A stretch of 63,702 nucleotides of DNA from Candidatus Kapaibacterium sp. (GCA_025455065.1 JALONG010000022.1:1-63702), one strand, 5' to 3'. Positions 44,658 through 54,530 are shown, numbered from the stretch's first letter. Notes: a model not told the origin generated them from the letters alone. Translations and numbers: made by a program.

Positions 44658-44930
44658 ATGGCTGCTTCATCTATAAATTTTCATTTACCAGAGTTTGTAC
44701 AGCAAATTCAAGCATTGGCTAAAGAACAAAAGAAAAAAGGTAATGCCGCATCATTTGTAAGGATTTCTGACGAAACTAAAGAATGGGTTTGGCAAGAAGG
44801 TTATCGGACAGCCTCTGAAGATATACAACAATCAATGAAATCCGCCAGTTTAGAATCGCTCAACAATATTATTGGACTTAAAATAACCATTGATAACTCG
44901 TTACGCCCATTCCAATTTATCATTGGTTAA
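44658..44930 (+). CDS. Small hypothetical protein
   Basis: 90 residues. It has a helical N-terminal half (F-V-Q-Q-I-Q-A-L-A-K-E-Q-K-K-K) and a basic middle. The last part (L-E-S-L-N-N-I-I-G-L-K-I-T-I-D-N) may form a beta hairpin. I recognise no family. The gene lies 76 bases after the lipoprotein gene and the frame is well separated from other open frames. Confidence 0.5.
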   Translation: MAASSINFHLPEFVQQIQALAKEQKKKGNAASFVRISDETKEWVWQEGYRTASEDIQQSMKSASLESLNNIIGLKITIDNSLRPFQFIIG

Positions 44931-44972
44931 ATCTTGCTTTTTACTTCTTCACTTTTTTTTCAATACGTTCCC

Positions 44973-45839
44973 ATGAAACGCTCTTTTTTACACTTCGCCT
45001 ACGCAGCCCTGATTGTATGCGGTCTGCAAAGCTGCGCAACAATGGACGGCTTTCTTTTTAACACGCAGCAAGTTTCGGAATATATTCTTCCCGACAGTGT
45101 GATTCCGAAATCCGCAATGGAAGCAGTTACGCTGACTTCAGGCGGTTTCAAACTGTACGGCTTTTTCGTAAAATCGCCCCGTGCGACTGCCGCAACACCG
45201 ACAATTTTTTATCATCACGGCAATTTTCAGGGTATTCAAGCATATTGGGACAGAATGGAATACTTCTACAAAGCTGGCTACAACACGTTTATTTATGATT
45301 ATCGTGGTTTCGGTAAAAGCGAAGGGAAGTCCTCGCAAGAAGGCTTAGAAGCCGATGCCGAGGCAGCATTAGCATATTTGCTATCACGCCCCGACGTTGA
45401 TAGAACCAATATCGTCTTGTATGGTTATTCGCTCGGTGGTGTGCCGTCAGTCTATCTCGCAAGCAAATATGCGGCTCCGAACCCGACGTTTCAGCCCAAA
45501 GGCTTGATAACCGAAGCAATTTTTGCCTCCACAACAGACCTTGTGCAAAGCGGCTCTCTGCTTGACATTCCGGGCGGTTTTGTGATGAAAGACGAGTTTG
45601 CCAATGTTGTGCGCATAGCGCAAATACGCTGCCCGCTACTACTCATGCACGGCACGGCTGACCGTTTTATTGACATCACGCGGCATGGTGAAAAACTCTT
45701 TGCAGCAGCACCGAATAATCTTCGCCCCGCTAAAGAATTTTTCCGTATTTCGGGCGCTGGACACAGCACCATTCCTGAAACGATGGTGTTGAATAATTAC
45801 ATCGCTAAACTGCAAGATTTTACGACCAAAATTCGCTAA
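44973..45839 (+). CDS. Alpha/beta hydrolase lipoprotein
   Basis: 288 residues from ATG 44973. The signal peptide ends L-Q-S-C-A (Cys21 lipobox). The hydrolase core has F-Y-H-H-G-N, D-Y-R-G-F-G-K-S, nucleophile G-Y-S-L-G-G, Asp in H-G-T-A-D-R-F-I and His in G-A-G-H-S-T-I-P. It resembles the YfhR/BEM46 type of serine hydrolase. The substrate is unknown. A terminator follows. Confidence 0.87.
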   Translation: MKRSFLHFAYAALIVCGLQSCATMDGFLFNTQQVSEYILPDSVIPKSAMEAVTLTSGGFKLYGFFVKSPRATAATPTIFYHHGNFQGIQAYWDRMEYFYKAGYNTFIYDYRGFGKSEGKSSQEGLEADAEAALAYLLSRPDVDRTNIVLYGYSLGGVPSVYLASKYAAPNPTFQPKGLITEAIFASTTDLVQSGSLLDIPGGFVMKDEFANVVRIAQIRCPLLLMHGTADRFIDITRHGEKLFAAAPNNLRPAKEFFRISGAGHSTIPETMVLNNYIAKLQDFTTKIR

Positions 45840-45853
45840 CAATCGCTTTTGCA

Positions 45854-45905
45854 GGGGGATTCTGCTGATTTCACCAAAGCATCGCAGAATCTCCCTTTTT
45901 CTTCT
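45854..45905 (+). terminator. Intrinsic terminator after the hydrolase gene
   Basis: The stem GGGGGATTCTGC / GCAGAATCTCCC (one mismatch) is followed by TTTTTCTTCT. Confidence 0.85.
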
Positions 45906-45917
45906 AAACCAGCTACT

Positions 45918-46646
45918 ATGCGCTTCCCAGACCTCAAAGCAATCGTTTTTGACCTCGATAACACTCTTCTTGATCACAATGCCGCCGAAAAGCAAGCAAT
46001 CACCGCTTTCCTCCCGCTCTATTACCACGAACCCCTGATTGGAAGCCTTTTGCAAACAGCACCGCAGGAATTTCTCAGCCGTTATCGGCACTGGAACGAA
46101 ATTCTTTGGCGAGATTTAGCAATGAAGCGCCTTTCAGCCGATGACCTCAAATGGCAACGTTTTGCAAAAACACTCCTTGATGTGGCTCCGGTGTTTACGG
46201 ACGAGGATGCGAAGCGACTCGGCAAAGAAATGGGAAAAACGTACTTAGAGTTGTACGCCGACCATTGGTCAATGATTCCGAAAGCAGATGAAACCTTACT
46301 TGCATTAAAAGACCGCTTCAAACTTGGTTTAATTACTAACGGCTTCACCGAGCAACAAGAAGGCAAACTCGCCCGATTCGGCTGGCAAACAAGATTTGAT
46401 GCCGCATTACTCTCCGGTAAGGTTGGCGTGATGAAACCCCACAAAGAAATTTTCGATATGACTTTGGCGGCGTTAGGCGTAAAAGCGCATGAAATCGTCT
46501 ATGTCGGCGACCATTATGAAACCGATATTGTGGGTGCGCAAAACGCGGGCTGGCGGGCAATTTGGTTTAATCCGGCAAACAGTGTTCGCCCTGAAAACCG
46601 CGCAGATTGGACGATTGCAGGGTTGAAAGAATTGCTGGAGTTGTAA
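45918..46646 (+). CDS. HAD family hydrolase, YjjG-like
   Basis: 242 residues from ATG 45918. Motif I F-D-L-D-N-T-L-L-D, motif II L-I-T-N-G, the Lys of M-K-P-H-K-E-I-F and motif IV V-G-D-H-Y-E-T-D-I-V-G-A are present, matching YjjG/HDHD4-type nucleotidases that remove phosphate from odd pyrimidine nucleotides. The exact substrate is inferred. It starts 12 bases after the terminator and precedes fic by 26 bases, so it begins the HAD-Fic-cytochrome b transcript. Confidence 0.87.
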   Translation: MRFPDLKAIVFDLDNTLLDHNAAEKQAITAFLPLYYHEPLIGSLLQTAPQEFLSRYRHWNEILWRDLAMKRLSADDLKWQRFAKTLLDVAPVFTDEDAKRLGKEMGKTYLELYADHWSMIPKADETLLALKDRFKLGLITNGFTEQQEGKLARFGWQTRFDAALLSGKVGVMKPHKEIFDMTLAALGVKAHEIVYVGDHYETDIVGAQNAGWRAIWFNPANSVRPENRADWTIAGLKELLEL

Positions 46647-46672
46647 GAGTCGTTACACCATTGTTACGCACC

Positions 46673-47434
46673 ATGACCAATCTTGATGCCATATTGCAGA
46701 TCATAGATGACCGCAAAGCCAGACTTGACGGTCTTCGCAGAACATTGGACAATGAACGCATCCGCGAGGCTTTGAGAATTGAATTTCTTTACGAAAGCAA
46801 TCGTATCGAAGGCAATACGCTCACGCTCCGCGAAACGCACCTCGTTGTGCAAGAAGGCATGACCATTAGCGGGCGCAGTCTGCGTGAGCATTTGGAGGCA
46901 ATCAACCACAAAGAAGCGATTGCGCTCATTGAGGAAATTATTCAGCAAAAGCAAGATTTTTCGGAATACGTGTTGAAGCAAATTCACGCACTAGTACTGC
47001 ACGGTATAGACCGCGATAATGCAGGGCGTTACCGCATCCAGCCTGTACTTATCTCCGGCAGCAGGCACATACCCCCACAAGCGCACACACTACAAAGCCT
47101 GATGGATGCGTACTTTGCATGGTACAATGAGCATCAAAGCCGTTTGCATCCTGTTGAACTGGCTGCAAACCTACATGAACGCTTAGTAACAATTCACCCG
47201 TTTATTGACGGAAACGGCAGAACGGCGCGGCTCGTGATGAACTTGGTTTTGCTGCGTCATGGCTACCCCTTAGCTATCATCGGCGGCGATTCCGAAAGCC
47301 GCATCGCATATTACGATGCCTTGGAAGAAGCGCAAATAAGAGGTAATTCTGAAGGTTTTACGCGGTTTATTGCAGAAATTGTGCTGAGTTCGCTGGAACG
47401 CTATTGCGATATTCTGGGAGGCAAAACAGCATGA
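46673..47434 (+). CDS. Fic domain protein
   Basis: 253 residues from ATG 46673. The Fic motif H-P-F-I-D-G-N-G-R-T-A-R is at 175-186 and the N-terminal inhibitory motif S-N-R-I-E-G-N at 42-48, as in class II Fic enzymes. Fic proteins transfer AMP or other nucleotides to protein hydroxyls. Intact motifs suggest activity under self-inhibition. Its stop TGA overlaps the start of the cytochrome b-like gene (ATGA), so translation is probably coupled, an odd pairing. Confidence 0.9.
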   Translation: MTNLDAILQIIDDRKARLDGLRRTLDNERIREALRIEFLYESNRIEGNTLTLRETHLVVQEGMTISGRSLREHLEAINHKEAIALIEEIIQQKQDFSEYVLKQIHALVLHGIDRDNAGRYRIQPVLISGSRHIPPQAHTLQSLMDAYFAWYNEHQSRLHPVELAANLHERLVTIHPFIDGNGRTARLVMNLVLLRHGYPLAIIGGDSESRIAYYDALEEAQIRGNSEGFTRFIAEIVLSSLERYCDILGGKTA

Positions 47435-48687
47435 TTTCACCGTTGCATCAACTCAGACAACAAGCCTTAGCGTGTCTTCTCGGCAGCGCTGCCGTGTGTT
47501 TTTTTCTACAACTCCTGACAGGATTGCTCCTCTCCCTCAACTACGAACCATCGCTGCGCCCCGCACAAACACTTGCCGGAAAGTCAATCGTCGCGCTAGA
47601 AATAACAAAAAATTTCCGTGACAAAACCACACAAAACCGCTTCAACGCAGGAGAAATCGTCTTTGCAGAATTTGACACTGCCACAAAAGCGCCATTCTAC
47701 GCGCCGGACACGCTCCGCACTCTTTCACGTATTATCACCGATACGGCATCACAACAGCCTTTGCAGCCGACTATTGCCTATTTCAGCGTGGAGCAAGCTA
47801 TCATGCGCTCTTCAGACTTTGGTGGTCTAGTGCGTGGTATGCACCGAGCGGCGGCAAGTGTCGGCATTGTCGCGCTCACGCTATGGATGCTGCTGTACCT
47901 TCTCCCGTTTTTTCCACACGAAACCCTGATAAAACCTCATATTGCAGGCACACTCCTCTTTGCGCTCGTTTTTGGTACAAGCCTTTTAGGCTACATTCTC
48001 CCAATGAACCTGCAAAGCCGTGCCGCGCTGGATATTGTGCTGGCAACGGTGGAATCCTTCCCGCTTTTGGGAACAGTGCTGACAAAACTACTCAAAGGTG
48101 CTTCCGCACTAAGTTCCACGACGCTTGTGCGCGTGTATATCTTGCACATTCTTGTTGTGCCTCTGCTTATCGGGGCTTGTTGGTTTCTTCTGAAACATAC
48201 ATTGTGGGAGCGTACCAAGAGCATACAAAGCCTGATGATGAGCGTGGGTGTGGTATGGCTTTGTACGATGATTGCGTGTTCCACTGCCCTTCCCAGCCAA
48301 GACATCATGCGGCTTCCGGCAGATTTGACGAAAGTGATGAGCATGGGCGGCATGGCACAACCGGAATGGTATGCACTAGGTTTTGCGGCACTTTTGAATG
48401 TATTTCCTGCTTGGGGGGTCAGTGTTGGTGCGGTGTTGTGGTTTACTCTTGTGTTTATCATACCGTTGCTGGAACGGTTTCCAGCGTTTGTAGGGAATAG
48501 CACAAAAGCCTTGTCTGCGGCATTATTGCTTATGTTTTGCGTACTTACGGTATGGGAATTACGCGCATGGCGCTTCCCACGTTTTGGATTTACCGATGAA
48601 AGCCTTGAAGTGGCGCTGGTGGTGAGTATTTTGAGCGCAGCGTTTATTGGTGCGGCTTGGGCGTATTGTCGTCAAAGTGAGAAATGA
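47431..48687 (+). CDS. Cytochrome b-like protein lacking two heme-ligand His
   Basis: 418 residues, eight or more membrane helices. The order matches a fused cytochrome b6/subunit IV: Q-L-L-T-G-L-L-L-S-L helix A, R-G-M-H138 helix B, the V-E-S-F-P-L-L-G loop, helix D H239-I-L-V-V-P, and P-E-W-Y at 311-314. However, position 152 (H138+14) is Trp and positions 253-254 (H239+14/15) are Leu, so the second His of each bis-His pair seems lost; H256 is at +17. A loop of about 80 residues lies between helices A and B. Heme binding is therefore doubtful. No Rieske protein is near. The gene overlaps fic by 4 bases. Confidence 0.75.
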   Translation: MISPLHQLRQQALACLLGSAAVCFFLQLLTGLLLSLNYEPSLRPAQTLAGKSIVALEITKNFRDKTTQNRFNAGEIVFAEFDTATKAPFYAPDTLRTLSRIITDTASQQPLQPTIAYFSVEQAIMRSSDFGGLVRGMHRAAASVGIVALTLWMLLYLLPFFPHETLIKPHIAGTLLFALVFGTSLLGYILPMNLQSRAALDIVLATVESFPLLGTVLTKLLKGASALSSTTLVRVYILHILVVPLLIGACWFLLKHTLWERTKSIQSLMMSVGVVWLCTMIACSTALPSQDIMRLPADLTKVMSMGGMAQPEWYALGFAALLNVFPAWGVSVGAVLWFTLVFIIPLLERFPAFVGNSTKALSAALLLMFCVLTVWELRAWRFPRFGFTDESLEVALVVSILSAAFIGAAWAYCRQSEK

Positions 48688-48732
48688 CGCAGTTCAAAAA
48701 TCCGACAGCCCGCTCAGAAGCGGACAGCCGGA

Positions 48733-49152
48733 TTATGCTCTATCCAAAACCTGCACCGTTAAACGACTCACACACACGAGTTTCCCGTCTTCGGTTGAAA
48801 TGGTAATGTCCCAGACTTGCGTTGTTTTGCCGACGTGGCGCGGTGTTGCCCGACCAACCACAAAACCCTCGCGCACCGAGCGAATGTGATTCGCATTGAT
48901 TTCCAGCCCCACACACGCCTTTTCTGCGGGATTCACGCATAAATATCCCGCAAAACTCCCCAACGTTTCTGCCAGCACCACCGATGCCCCGCCGTGCAGC
49001 AATCCCATAGGCTGATGTGTGCGTTTGTCCACCGGCATTCGTGCTTCGATATAATCATCACCGATTGCCGTAACGACGATTCCCAAATGTTCGACCATGG
49101 TATTTCGAGACATTGCGTTAATTTCGTCGAGAGTAGGTTTTATGAGCCACAT
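48733..49152 (-). CDS. PaaI-type hotdog-fold thioesterase
   Basis: 139 residues. E-A-R-M-P-V-D-K-R-T-H-Q-P-M-G-L-L-H-G-G-A-S-V-V-L-A-E is the hotdog signature, then I-N-A-N-H-I-R-S-V-R-E-G. Such enzymes hydrolyse acyl-CoA such as 1,4-dihydroxynaphthoyl-CoA or aromatic CoA thioesters; which one cannot be told here. It is transcribed alone and faces the cytochrome b-like gene (3' ends 45 bases apart). Confidence 0.9.
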   Translation of the reverse strand: MWLIKPTLDEINAMSRNTMVEHLGIVVTAIGDDYIEARMPVDKRTHQPMGLLHGGASVVLAETLGSFAGYLCVNPAEKACVGLEINANHIRSVREGFVVGRATPRHVGKTTQVWDITISTEDGKLVCVSRLTVQVLDRA

Positions 49153-49228
49153 AGAATGAATACCTTGTTTGAATTGATACTTGTTTTTCTGATTTGCAGT
49201 TCCTGTTTGTTCAAAACAATGTTGGACG

Positions 49229-50077
49229 TTACCGATTCAAAAATTCGTTGTATAGCTGACGTGCCTGTGGGCTGTCAAATAAGGCAGTATGCCCATATTG
49301 CGGCACATCTAGGAAAAGACGGGATTGACAATTGGTACAGTTCCTTACTTGTTGTACAAAAATGGGCCATGAAGTTAATTGGATTTGCGCATCATCCAAG
49401 CCTTGGATGAAAAGCATATCGGACATAAAATTACTGGTAAAATACAAGAGCGAGCGAACATTGTATGCCTCTGCGTTGCTTGCAACCGTGCCATATTGCC
49501 GACGCATTAAAGCGCAGGTTACTGAGCCGGGTATTTGACCAGAATCTTCAAATTGACAGCGCAGGGCAAGGTTTAATGGTCCCGGAGCATTTGCAACAAT
49601 ACCATTTGTTGCGTGCATACTACTCAGCCGTGTTACAATATAGCCACCTTGAGAATGCCCCACTAAAAATATCTTTTGAATACGAATCCCTAATTCTTTT
49701 GCTGCCTGATTTTTTACCCAAAGTAATGCCGCTTCAGATTCTCGGACATTATCCCCCATTAACAACCCTTCTTCGGGATATGCCACACTAACTATCATCA
49801 TGTTTTTACGTGCAGTAATCTCTTTTATTCTGCTCAAAGTGGTTTGGGCTGCTTCCAAGATTTTACTATCCAAAAAAACTGTTCCGTGATATGCAATAAT
49901 GATATCAAGAGTGTCGTTTATTGGTTTATCAATAACAATCTCAACACTTACATTATTATAAGTAATTTTTTTGACAACTTGATATGCTTGTTGTGTCGCA
50001 ATAGTATTTGTAACATTGGCACAAGCACTATGAACAATGAGCATAGCACCCCAGAGTAGAAGATAATATTTTTTCAT
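49229..50077 (-). CDS. Alpha/beta hydrolase lipoprotein
   Basis: 282 residues. Signal peptide with H-S-A-C lipobox (Cys19). The core has I-I-A-Y-H-G-T, nucleophile G-H-S-Q-G-G, a later Asp in G-L-D-D-A-Q and His in Y-G-H-T-A-L-F. It is not closely similar to the hydrolase at 44973. The substrate is unknown. The sequence is lower in GC than its neighbours, judged by eye, which may hint at transfer. Confidence 0.82.
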   Translation of the reverse strand: MKKYYLLLWGAMLIVHSACANVTNTIATQQAYQVVKKITYNNVSVEIVIDKPINDTLDIIIAYHGTVFLDSKILEAAQTTLSRIKEITARKNMMIVSVAYPEEGLLMGDNVRESEAALLWVKNQAAKELGIRIQKIFLVGHSQGGYIVTRLSSMHATNGIVANAPGPLNLALRCQFEDSGQIPGSVTCALMRRQYGTVASNAEAYNVRSLLYFTSNFMSDMLFIQGLDDAQIQLTSWPIFVQQVRNCTNCQSRLFLDVPQYGHTALFDSPQARQLYNEFLNR

Positions 50078-50153
50078 GTAACACCTCTTGAAAAAGTCTC
50101 CTATGTAGCATCATTACTGAGTATTCACAATTTATTACTTCTCTTACATCATA

Positions 50154-52664
50154 TTACCACTTCACCGAAAACGCTTCATCACTTAGTGCGAAGGTAAGCG
50201 TTTTTGCCTGTAAACGCTGTGCGCTGCCTGCTTGCGCTCCAAGCGGGTCGTAGCCTGCGCTTGGCTTCAAAAGCGGCACTGCGTCATTCGTCAAAGCTAC
50301 TTTTTTACCCGCAACCGTGATTTCTTGCGGTAGCCCGTCAAATCCGTGCAGCACCAAACGCACCTGCTTGAATTTGGAAGAACGCTTGCCGTCGGGCTTT
50401 GCGAAACGCAAGGTCTTCTGAGCCGCATCATAGCTTAATGTTCGCTTGTAAAAATCACCTTTTTCGTACAAATACGTCTCGCCGTCGTCTTCGTAATACA
50501 CAAAGTCTGAGCCTTGTTTTCCGGCGTACAGATGAACGGTCAAAACGTCGCTCGGCTGTTCTTTGGTGGACTGTACGACGGACTGCATAACCAGCATTTG
50601 CCCACCTTTGGCAAAAACAGGCAAGCGTTCAAGCGGGGTTTCGACGACGATTGTTTGTTTACCCGCATATTTGCTATCGCTGTGAATATCGTACCATTCG
50701 CCTTCGGGTAGATACACTTTTGCAAAGTCTTTATTGCTCCGAACAGGCGCAATCATCAGGCTTTGACCAAACATATACTGCGATTCAAAAGCACGGTCGT
50801 AAATGTTCCCATCAAACGCATAATTCAACGCCAGTGAACGTGCCACAGGCAAGCCTGTTTGTGCGGCTTCGTGGAAGGCGGAATACAAGTACGGAAGCAG
50901 TTTGTAGCGGAGTTCGATGTAGTTTTTGCAAATTTCCTCAACATCTTCGCCAAACGACCAAGGGTCTTGTTCTTTGGTGTAAACAGCAGCGTGGGTGCGG
51001 AAAAACGGCGTAAATGCGCCAACGCTTATCCAACGGGCAAAAAGTTCGCGTGAACCGTTACCGTTGAAACCGCCAATATCCACGCCCGCAAACGGTACAC
51101 CTGCTAATCCGAGATTGGCGACAAGTTGCGCACCCAGCATCAAATGGTCATCCGACGAGGTATTATCACCCGTCCAGACCGCAGAATAACGCTGCACACC
51201 GGAATAAAAGGCGCGAGTGAGGTTAAACGGGCGTTTGCCGCCATTGGGATTGAGCGCCGCGAGATGCTTTTTTGAGCCTTCAAACGTTGCACGTGCCATT
51301 TGCAAACCATAGACGTTATGCGCCTTCTTGTGGGTTGCTTTGTTGCCGTCGAAATCAAATTCTACCATATCGGGAAAACGGCTTCCCCACGTTGCCGGTT
51401 CGTTCATATCCGTCCAAAAGCCGTCCAAACCGTCTTCTACAAGCGGTTTCAGCTTATCGCCCCACCACAAACGCGCAGATTCTTTCGTGAAATCAGGGAA
51501 ATGACACCAGCCGGGCCAAACCTCGCTTGTATGGTATGTTCCGTCGGGGTACTTCGCAAAAACGTCCTTTTGTACGCCGTCGTCGTAGCCGTCGTAGCCT
51601 TTTTCCACTTTAATTCCCGGGTCGGTAATTGCCACCGTGCGAAAGCCCATGGTTTCAAGGTCGGCAAGCATTTTTTTCGGATTGGAAAAGCGCTCAGGAT
51701 GCCACGTAAAGACTTTGTACGCATCCATGTAGTGAATGTCGAACCACAGCACATCAGCCGGGATCTGCTTTTCGCGGAAGGTGCGGGCAACGGTCATCAC
51801 TTCTTTGTCGGGGAAATAGCTGTAACGGCATTGGTGATAGCCCAACGACCACAACGGCGGCATTTCCATGCGCCCCGTCAGCCACGTGTAATCCTGCACA
51901 ATTTCCGCCACCGTCGGGCGGTAAATAAGATAATAATTCATCTCGCCGCCTTCCACCGTAAAGGCAGAGAAACGCCGATTTGATGCGCCGAAGTTGAAAT
52001 GGGATTTGTAGCTGTTATCCAAAAACACGCCGTAGGCAAGATTTTTTCCTGCTGAGGATGAACCTGATGTGTGCAAACCCATGTAAAACGGCGTTGTGCC
52101 ATAAAGCGGGTCTGAGCCTGGTCCGTAGCCGAAAGCATCGGTATTCCAATTCGTGTAGCCGTTGCCGAGTTTGTTCAAACCGCCTTTTTCGCCAAGCCCG
52201 ATAAAACGCTCATTCGGCAGTAAGCGTTTGTAGGTGGTGGTTTCACCGCCCATCCACGCCGTGCCAAAAGCGAGTTCGTCTTCGTTCAAGAGTTCACCTT
52301 GTTTGGTGAACAGTTGAATACGCACGGGATTTTTCTTCAGCACAAGTTTGATTTCATCGGTCAAAAGCGTGATTGCTTCGCCGTTTTCGGTTACCGTAAA
52401 TTTCGTTTTTTGTGGCTTCGCAATAACGGCAAAGGAATGGTCATCCCATTGCGCCACGCCATTCAAAAGCCTTGCAACCCGCACCCGCACTATTGTTGGC
52501 GAATAAACCACAATGCGCACGTGTGCTTCTGCGGTTTTGAGAAGCAGACCTTGTTCGTCGGCGCTCCAATCGGTGAGTTTGGAAAGGGATTGTTGGAGGT
52601 TTTGAGCGGACATACCGATTGCGACAAAAAACAGTAGAAAAAGAGTTATGATGCGGTGTTGCAT
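50154..52664 (-). CDS. Secreted GH31 alpha-glucosidase
   Basis: 836 residues with a signal peptide (1-19). GH31 glycosidases hydrolyse alpha-glucosidic or related bonds. The nucleophile is Asp419 in F-W-T-D-M-N-E-P and the acid/base is Asp500 in V-W-T-G-D-N; N-terminal beta-sandwich and C-terminal beta domains are present. It is the longer, periplasmic-type member. The gene follows the GT-C-like gene by 32 bases on the same strand, which suggests shared transcription. Confidence 0.92.
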   Translation of the reverse strand: MQHRIITLFLLFFVAIGMSAQNLQQSLSKLTDWSADEQGLLLKTAEAHVRIVVYSPTIVRVRVARLLNGVAQWDDHSFAVIAKPQKTKFTVTENGEAITLLTDEIKLVLKKNPVRIQLFTKQGELLNEDELAFGTAWMGGETTTYKRLLPNERFIGLGEKGGLNKLGNGYTNWNTDAFGYGPGSDPLYGTTPFYMGLHTSGSSSAGKNLAYGVFLDNSYKSHFNFGASNRRFSAFTVEGGEMNYYLIYRPTVAEIVQDYTWLTGRMEMPPLWSLGYHQCRYSYFPDKEVMTVARTFREKQIPADVLWFDIHYMDAYKVFTWHPERFSNPKKMLADLETMGFRTVAITDPGIKVEKGYDGYDDGVQKDVFAKYPDGTYHTSEVWPGWCHFPDFTKESARLWWGDKLKPLVEDGLDGFWTDMNEPATWGSRFPDMVEFDFDGNKATHKKAHNVYGLQMARATFEGSKKHLAALNPNGGKRPFNLTRAFYSGVQRYSAVWTGDNTSSDDHLMLGAQLVANLGLAGVPFAGVDIGGFNGNGSRELFARWISVGAFTPFFRTHAAVYTKEQDPWSFGEDVEEICKNYIELRYKLLPYLYSAFHEAAQTGLPVARSLALNYAFDGNIYDRAFESQYMFGQSLMIAPVRSNKDFAKVYLPEGEWYDIHSDSKYAGKQTIVVETPLERLPVFAKGGQMLVMQSVVQSTKEQPSDVLTVHLYAGKQGSDFVYYEDDGETYLYEKGDFYKRTLSYDAAQKTLRFAKPDGKRSSKFKQVRLVLHGFDGLPQEITVAGKKVALTNDAVPLLKPSAGYDPLGAQAGSAQRLQAKTLTFALSDEAFSVKW

Positions 52665-52696
52665 GGAATTATTTCCCGTAAAAAATGCAGAGAAGG

Positions 52697-54433
52697 TTAT
52701 TTTTTCGCGCCGAGCATTGCTTTGATGCTATTGCGAAAGCGCTCCGTTACAGGCAGTCGTGCTATATTGACGCTGCCCTGACGGTTTGCCGTCACAATAG
52801 AATCAAAGTGCAGCGTGTCGCGGATGCGCATGAATGCTGAATTTCGAGTGTATTGGTCGTATTCGTACCACCAGACGTTGCCGTGCAGAGGGCGCTTCAT
52901 AACACCCGTTAAATTGCCTGTCAAGATAGTATCTGCCTTGCGGCTGAGGAAAAAGCGCGTGGTATCGTTTATCGGGGATTCGCGATTGATATTGACCACC
53001 TGTCCTTCATCAATCGCCGTGCGGCTTCCGAGGCGCATTTTGAGCTGTCCGCCAAAATCATGCCTATAAGCAAACACCACTTCATTGTTAAAATTTTCAT
53101 TGGCATACACAGGCACATTCCCCACAATAAACGGTTTTTCTGCATCAGCCCGAAACGCCTGACGTTGTGCGGTTTGCAGATATTTCATGCAGTCAGCAAT
53201 CACCGCTTCTTGCAAACGGCGATTCGCCACGTAATTATGCGCCTGAATGAGAAACGACGCATAAACCATAAACACCACAAGCGCAGGAAATATCACCTTC
53301 CAAGAACGCTGCATCTGCGCAAAAGCGCTTCCCATGAGGACGGAAAGCAAAATCCACGTCGAACCCAAAAAGCGATTTTCGATGCCTTCAATCCGCATAT
53401 TAAAGCCCGAAAGCACCGACAAAATCGAACAGGAAACAAGCGTCAGCAGAATAAGCACAAGGAATAATCGGCGTTCTCGCGGTGTTTTTTCGTTTGACTG
53501 CATTGCGGCTTCACTAGTACGCAACAGCAACACAAACGCAACAATCGCAGCAAGCAGCGCCCACGTTTCCCACCGCGCCACAATGCCCCAACCGTAATGC
53601 GTCAGCGACGAACCAAGCATCACAGGAGTATCGGCAACAACGCTAAAAAGCCAGCGAAAAAACGACCGAGCCATATCGCCCAAAGGGCGCATGGAAAGCC
53701 GCGATGTAGCATATCCAAAGAGCGGAACAACTAATTTTTGATATGCTCCCAGTAATGCAATAATAGCAATCACGGGCGCAATAAATTTTAACGCTTCCCG
53801 CCGCAACCCCGCATTGTTCCAACCGTTCTGAGCAACTATTGGCAACAGAGGCAGCGTCATGGTGATAAGCAAAAGCGGTGCGCTCACTTCGTAAATGAGC
53901 AGTCCGACAATGATTAGCACATACGTGAGAACAAGGTGCAAAGCGCGTTTCGTGGCGAGATACCGTTGTAAATTCCACAGCGACACCGCCCAACAAAGCG
54001 TGCTGGCTGTGCCGATAATCATCACCATCGGCTCAAAGATTGTGGAAGACGCAATCGTAGGAACGCTTGCCAAGACAATAAACCACAGGCTTGCCGCATC
54101 ACCCAAATACTCCCGCACAACGCGGCTGAAAAGCAGCACAGCCGCAAGCCAGCAAGCGGTATTCAGCACAATATACGGCACAGGATTTGTCCCAAAGAGC
54201 GCAGGAGTGAGAGCAAACAGCACCGAAGCCAAAGGACGATTACCACCACCGCCGACCGTGTTCCAATAGTTTACCGTTGTTGCAAAGTTTTGGTCAAACT
54301 GCACTTGCGCTATCATCAGCCAATCATCAATCATCAAACTCCCTCCGCTCATGATGTATTGCGCAAAAGCAATAACGACAAAAGCGAAAAGAACAGGTGC
54401 AAAGCGGCGTAGCGTCATGCGAAAAAAGCTCAA
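52697..54433 (-). CDS. GT-C-like polytopic membrane protein
   Basis: 578 residues with about ten to eleven membrane helices. The first periplasmic loop has S-L-M-I-D-D-W, an Asp-Asp pair typical of GT-C glycosyltransferases that use lipid-linked sugar donors, and the C-terminal 170 residues form a soluble periplasmic part. The GT-C assignment rests on topology and the loop only. It stands 32 bases before the GH31 gene. The start may be Met1 or Met6. Confidence 0.6.
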   Translation of the reverse strand: MSFFRMTLRRFAPVLFAFVVIAFAQYIMSGGSLMIDDWLMIAQVQFDQNFATTVNYWNTVGGGGNRPLASVLFALTPALFGTNPVPYIVLNTACWLAAVLLFSRVVREYLGDAASLWFIVLASVPTIASSTIFEPMVMIIGTASTLCWAVSLWNLQRYLATKRALHLVLTYVLIIVGLLIYEVSAPLLLITMTLPLLPIVAQNGWNNAGLRREALKFIAPVIAIIALLGAYQKLVVPLFGYATSRLSMRPLGDMARSFFRWLFSVVADTPVMLGSSLTHYGWGIVARWETWALLAAIVAFVLLLRTSEAAMQSNEKTPRERRLFLVLILLTLVSCSILSVLSGFNMRIEGIENRFLGSTWILLSVLMGSAFAQMQRSWKVIFPALVVFMVYASFLIQAHNYVANRRLQEAVIADCMKYLQTAQRQAFRADAEKPFIVGNVPVYANENFNNEVVFAYRHDFGGQLKMRLGSRTAIDEGQVVNINRESPINDTTRFFLSRKADTILTGNLTGVMKRPLHGNVWWYEYDQYTRNSAFMRIRDTLHFDSIVTANRQGSVNIARLPVTERFRNSIKAMLGAKK

Positions 54434-54530
54434 TGATACAACAACATGGTTTGTGTGAAAAAGTCGTACAAAGATACAATCTTCATGGTAACTTTAGCGA
54501 AGGATTTTTCACTCGGCAGGCACTCACCAT

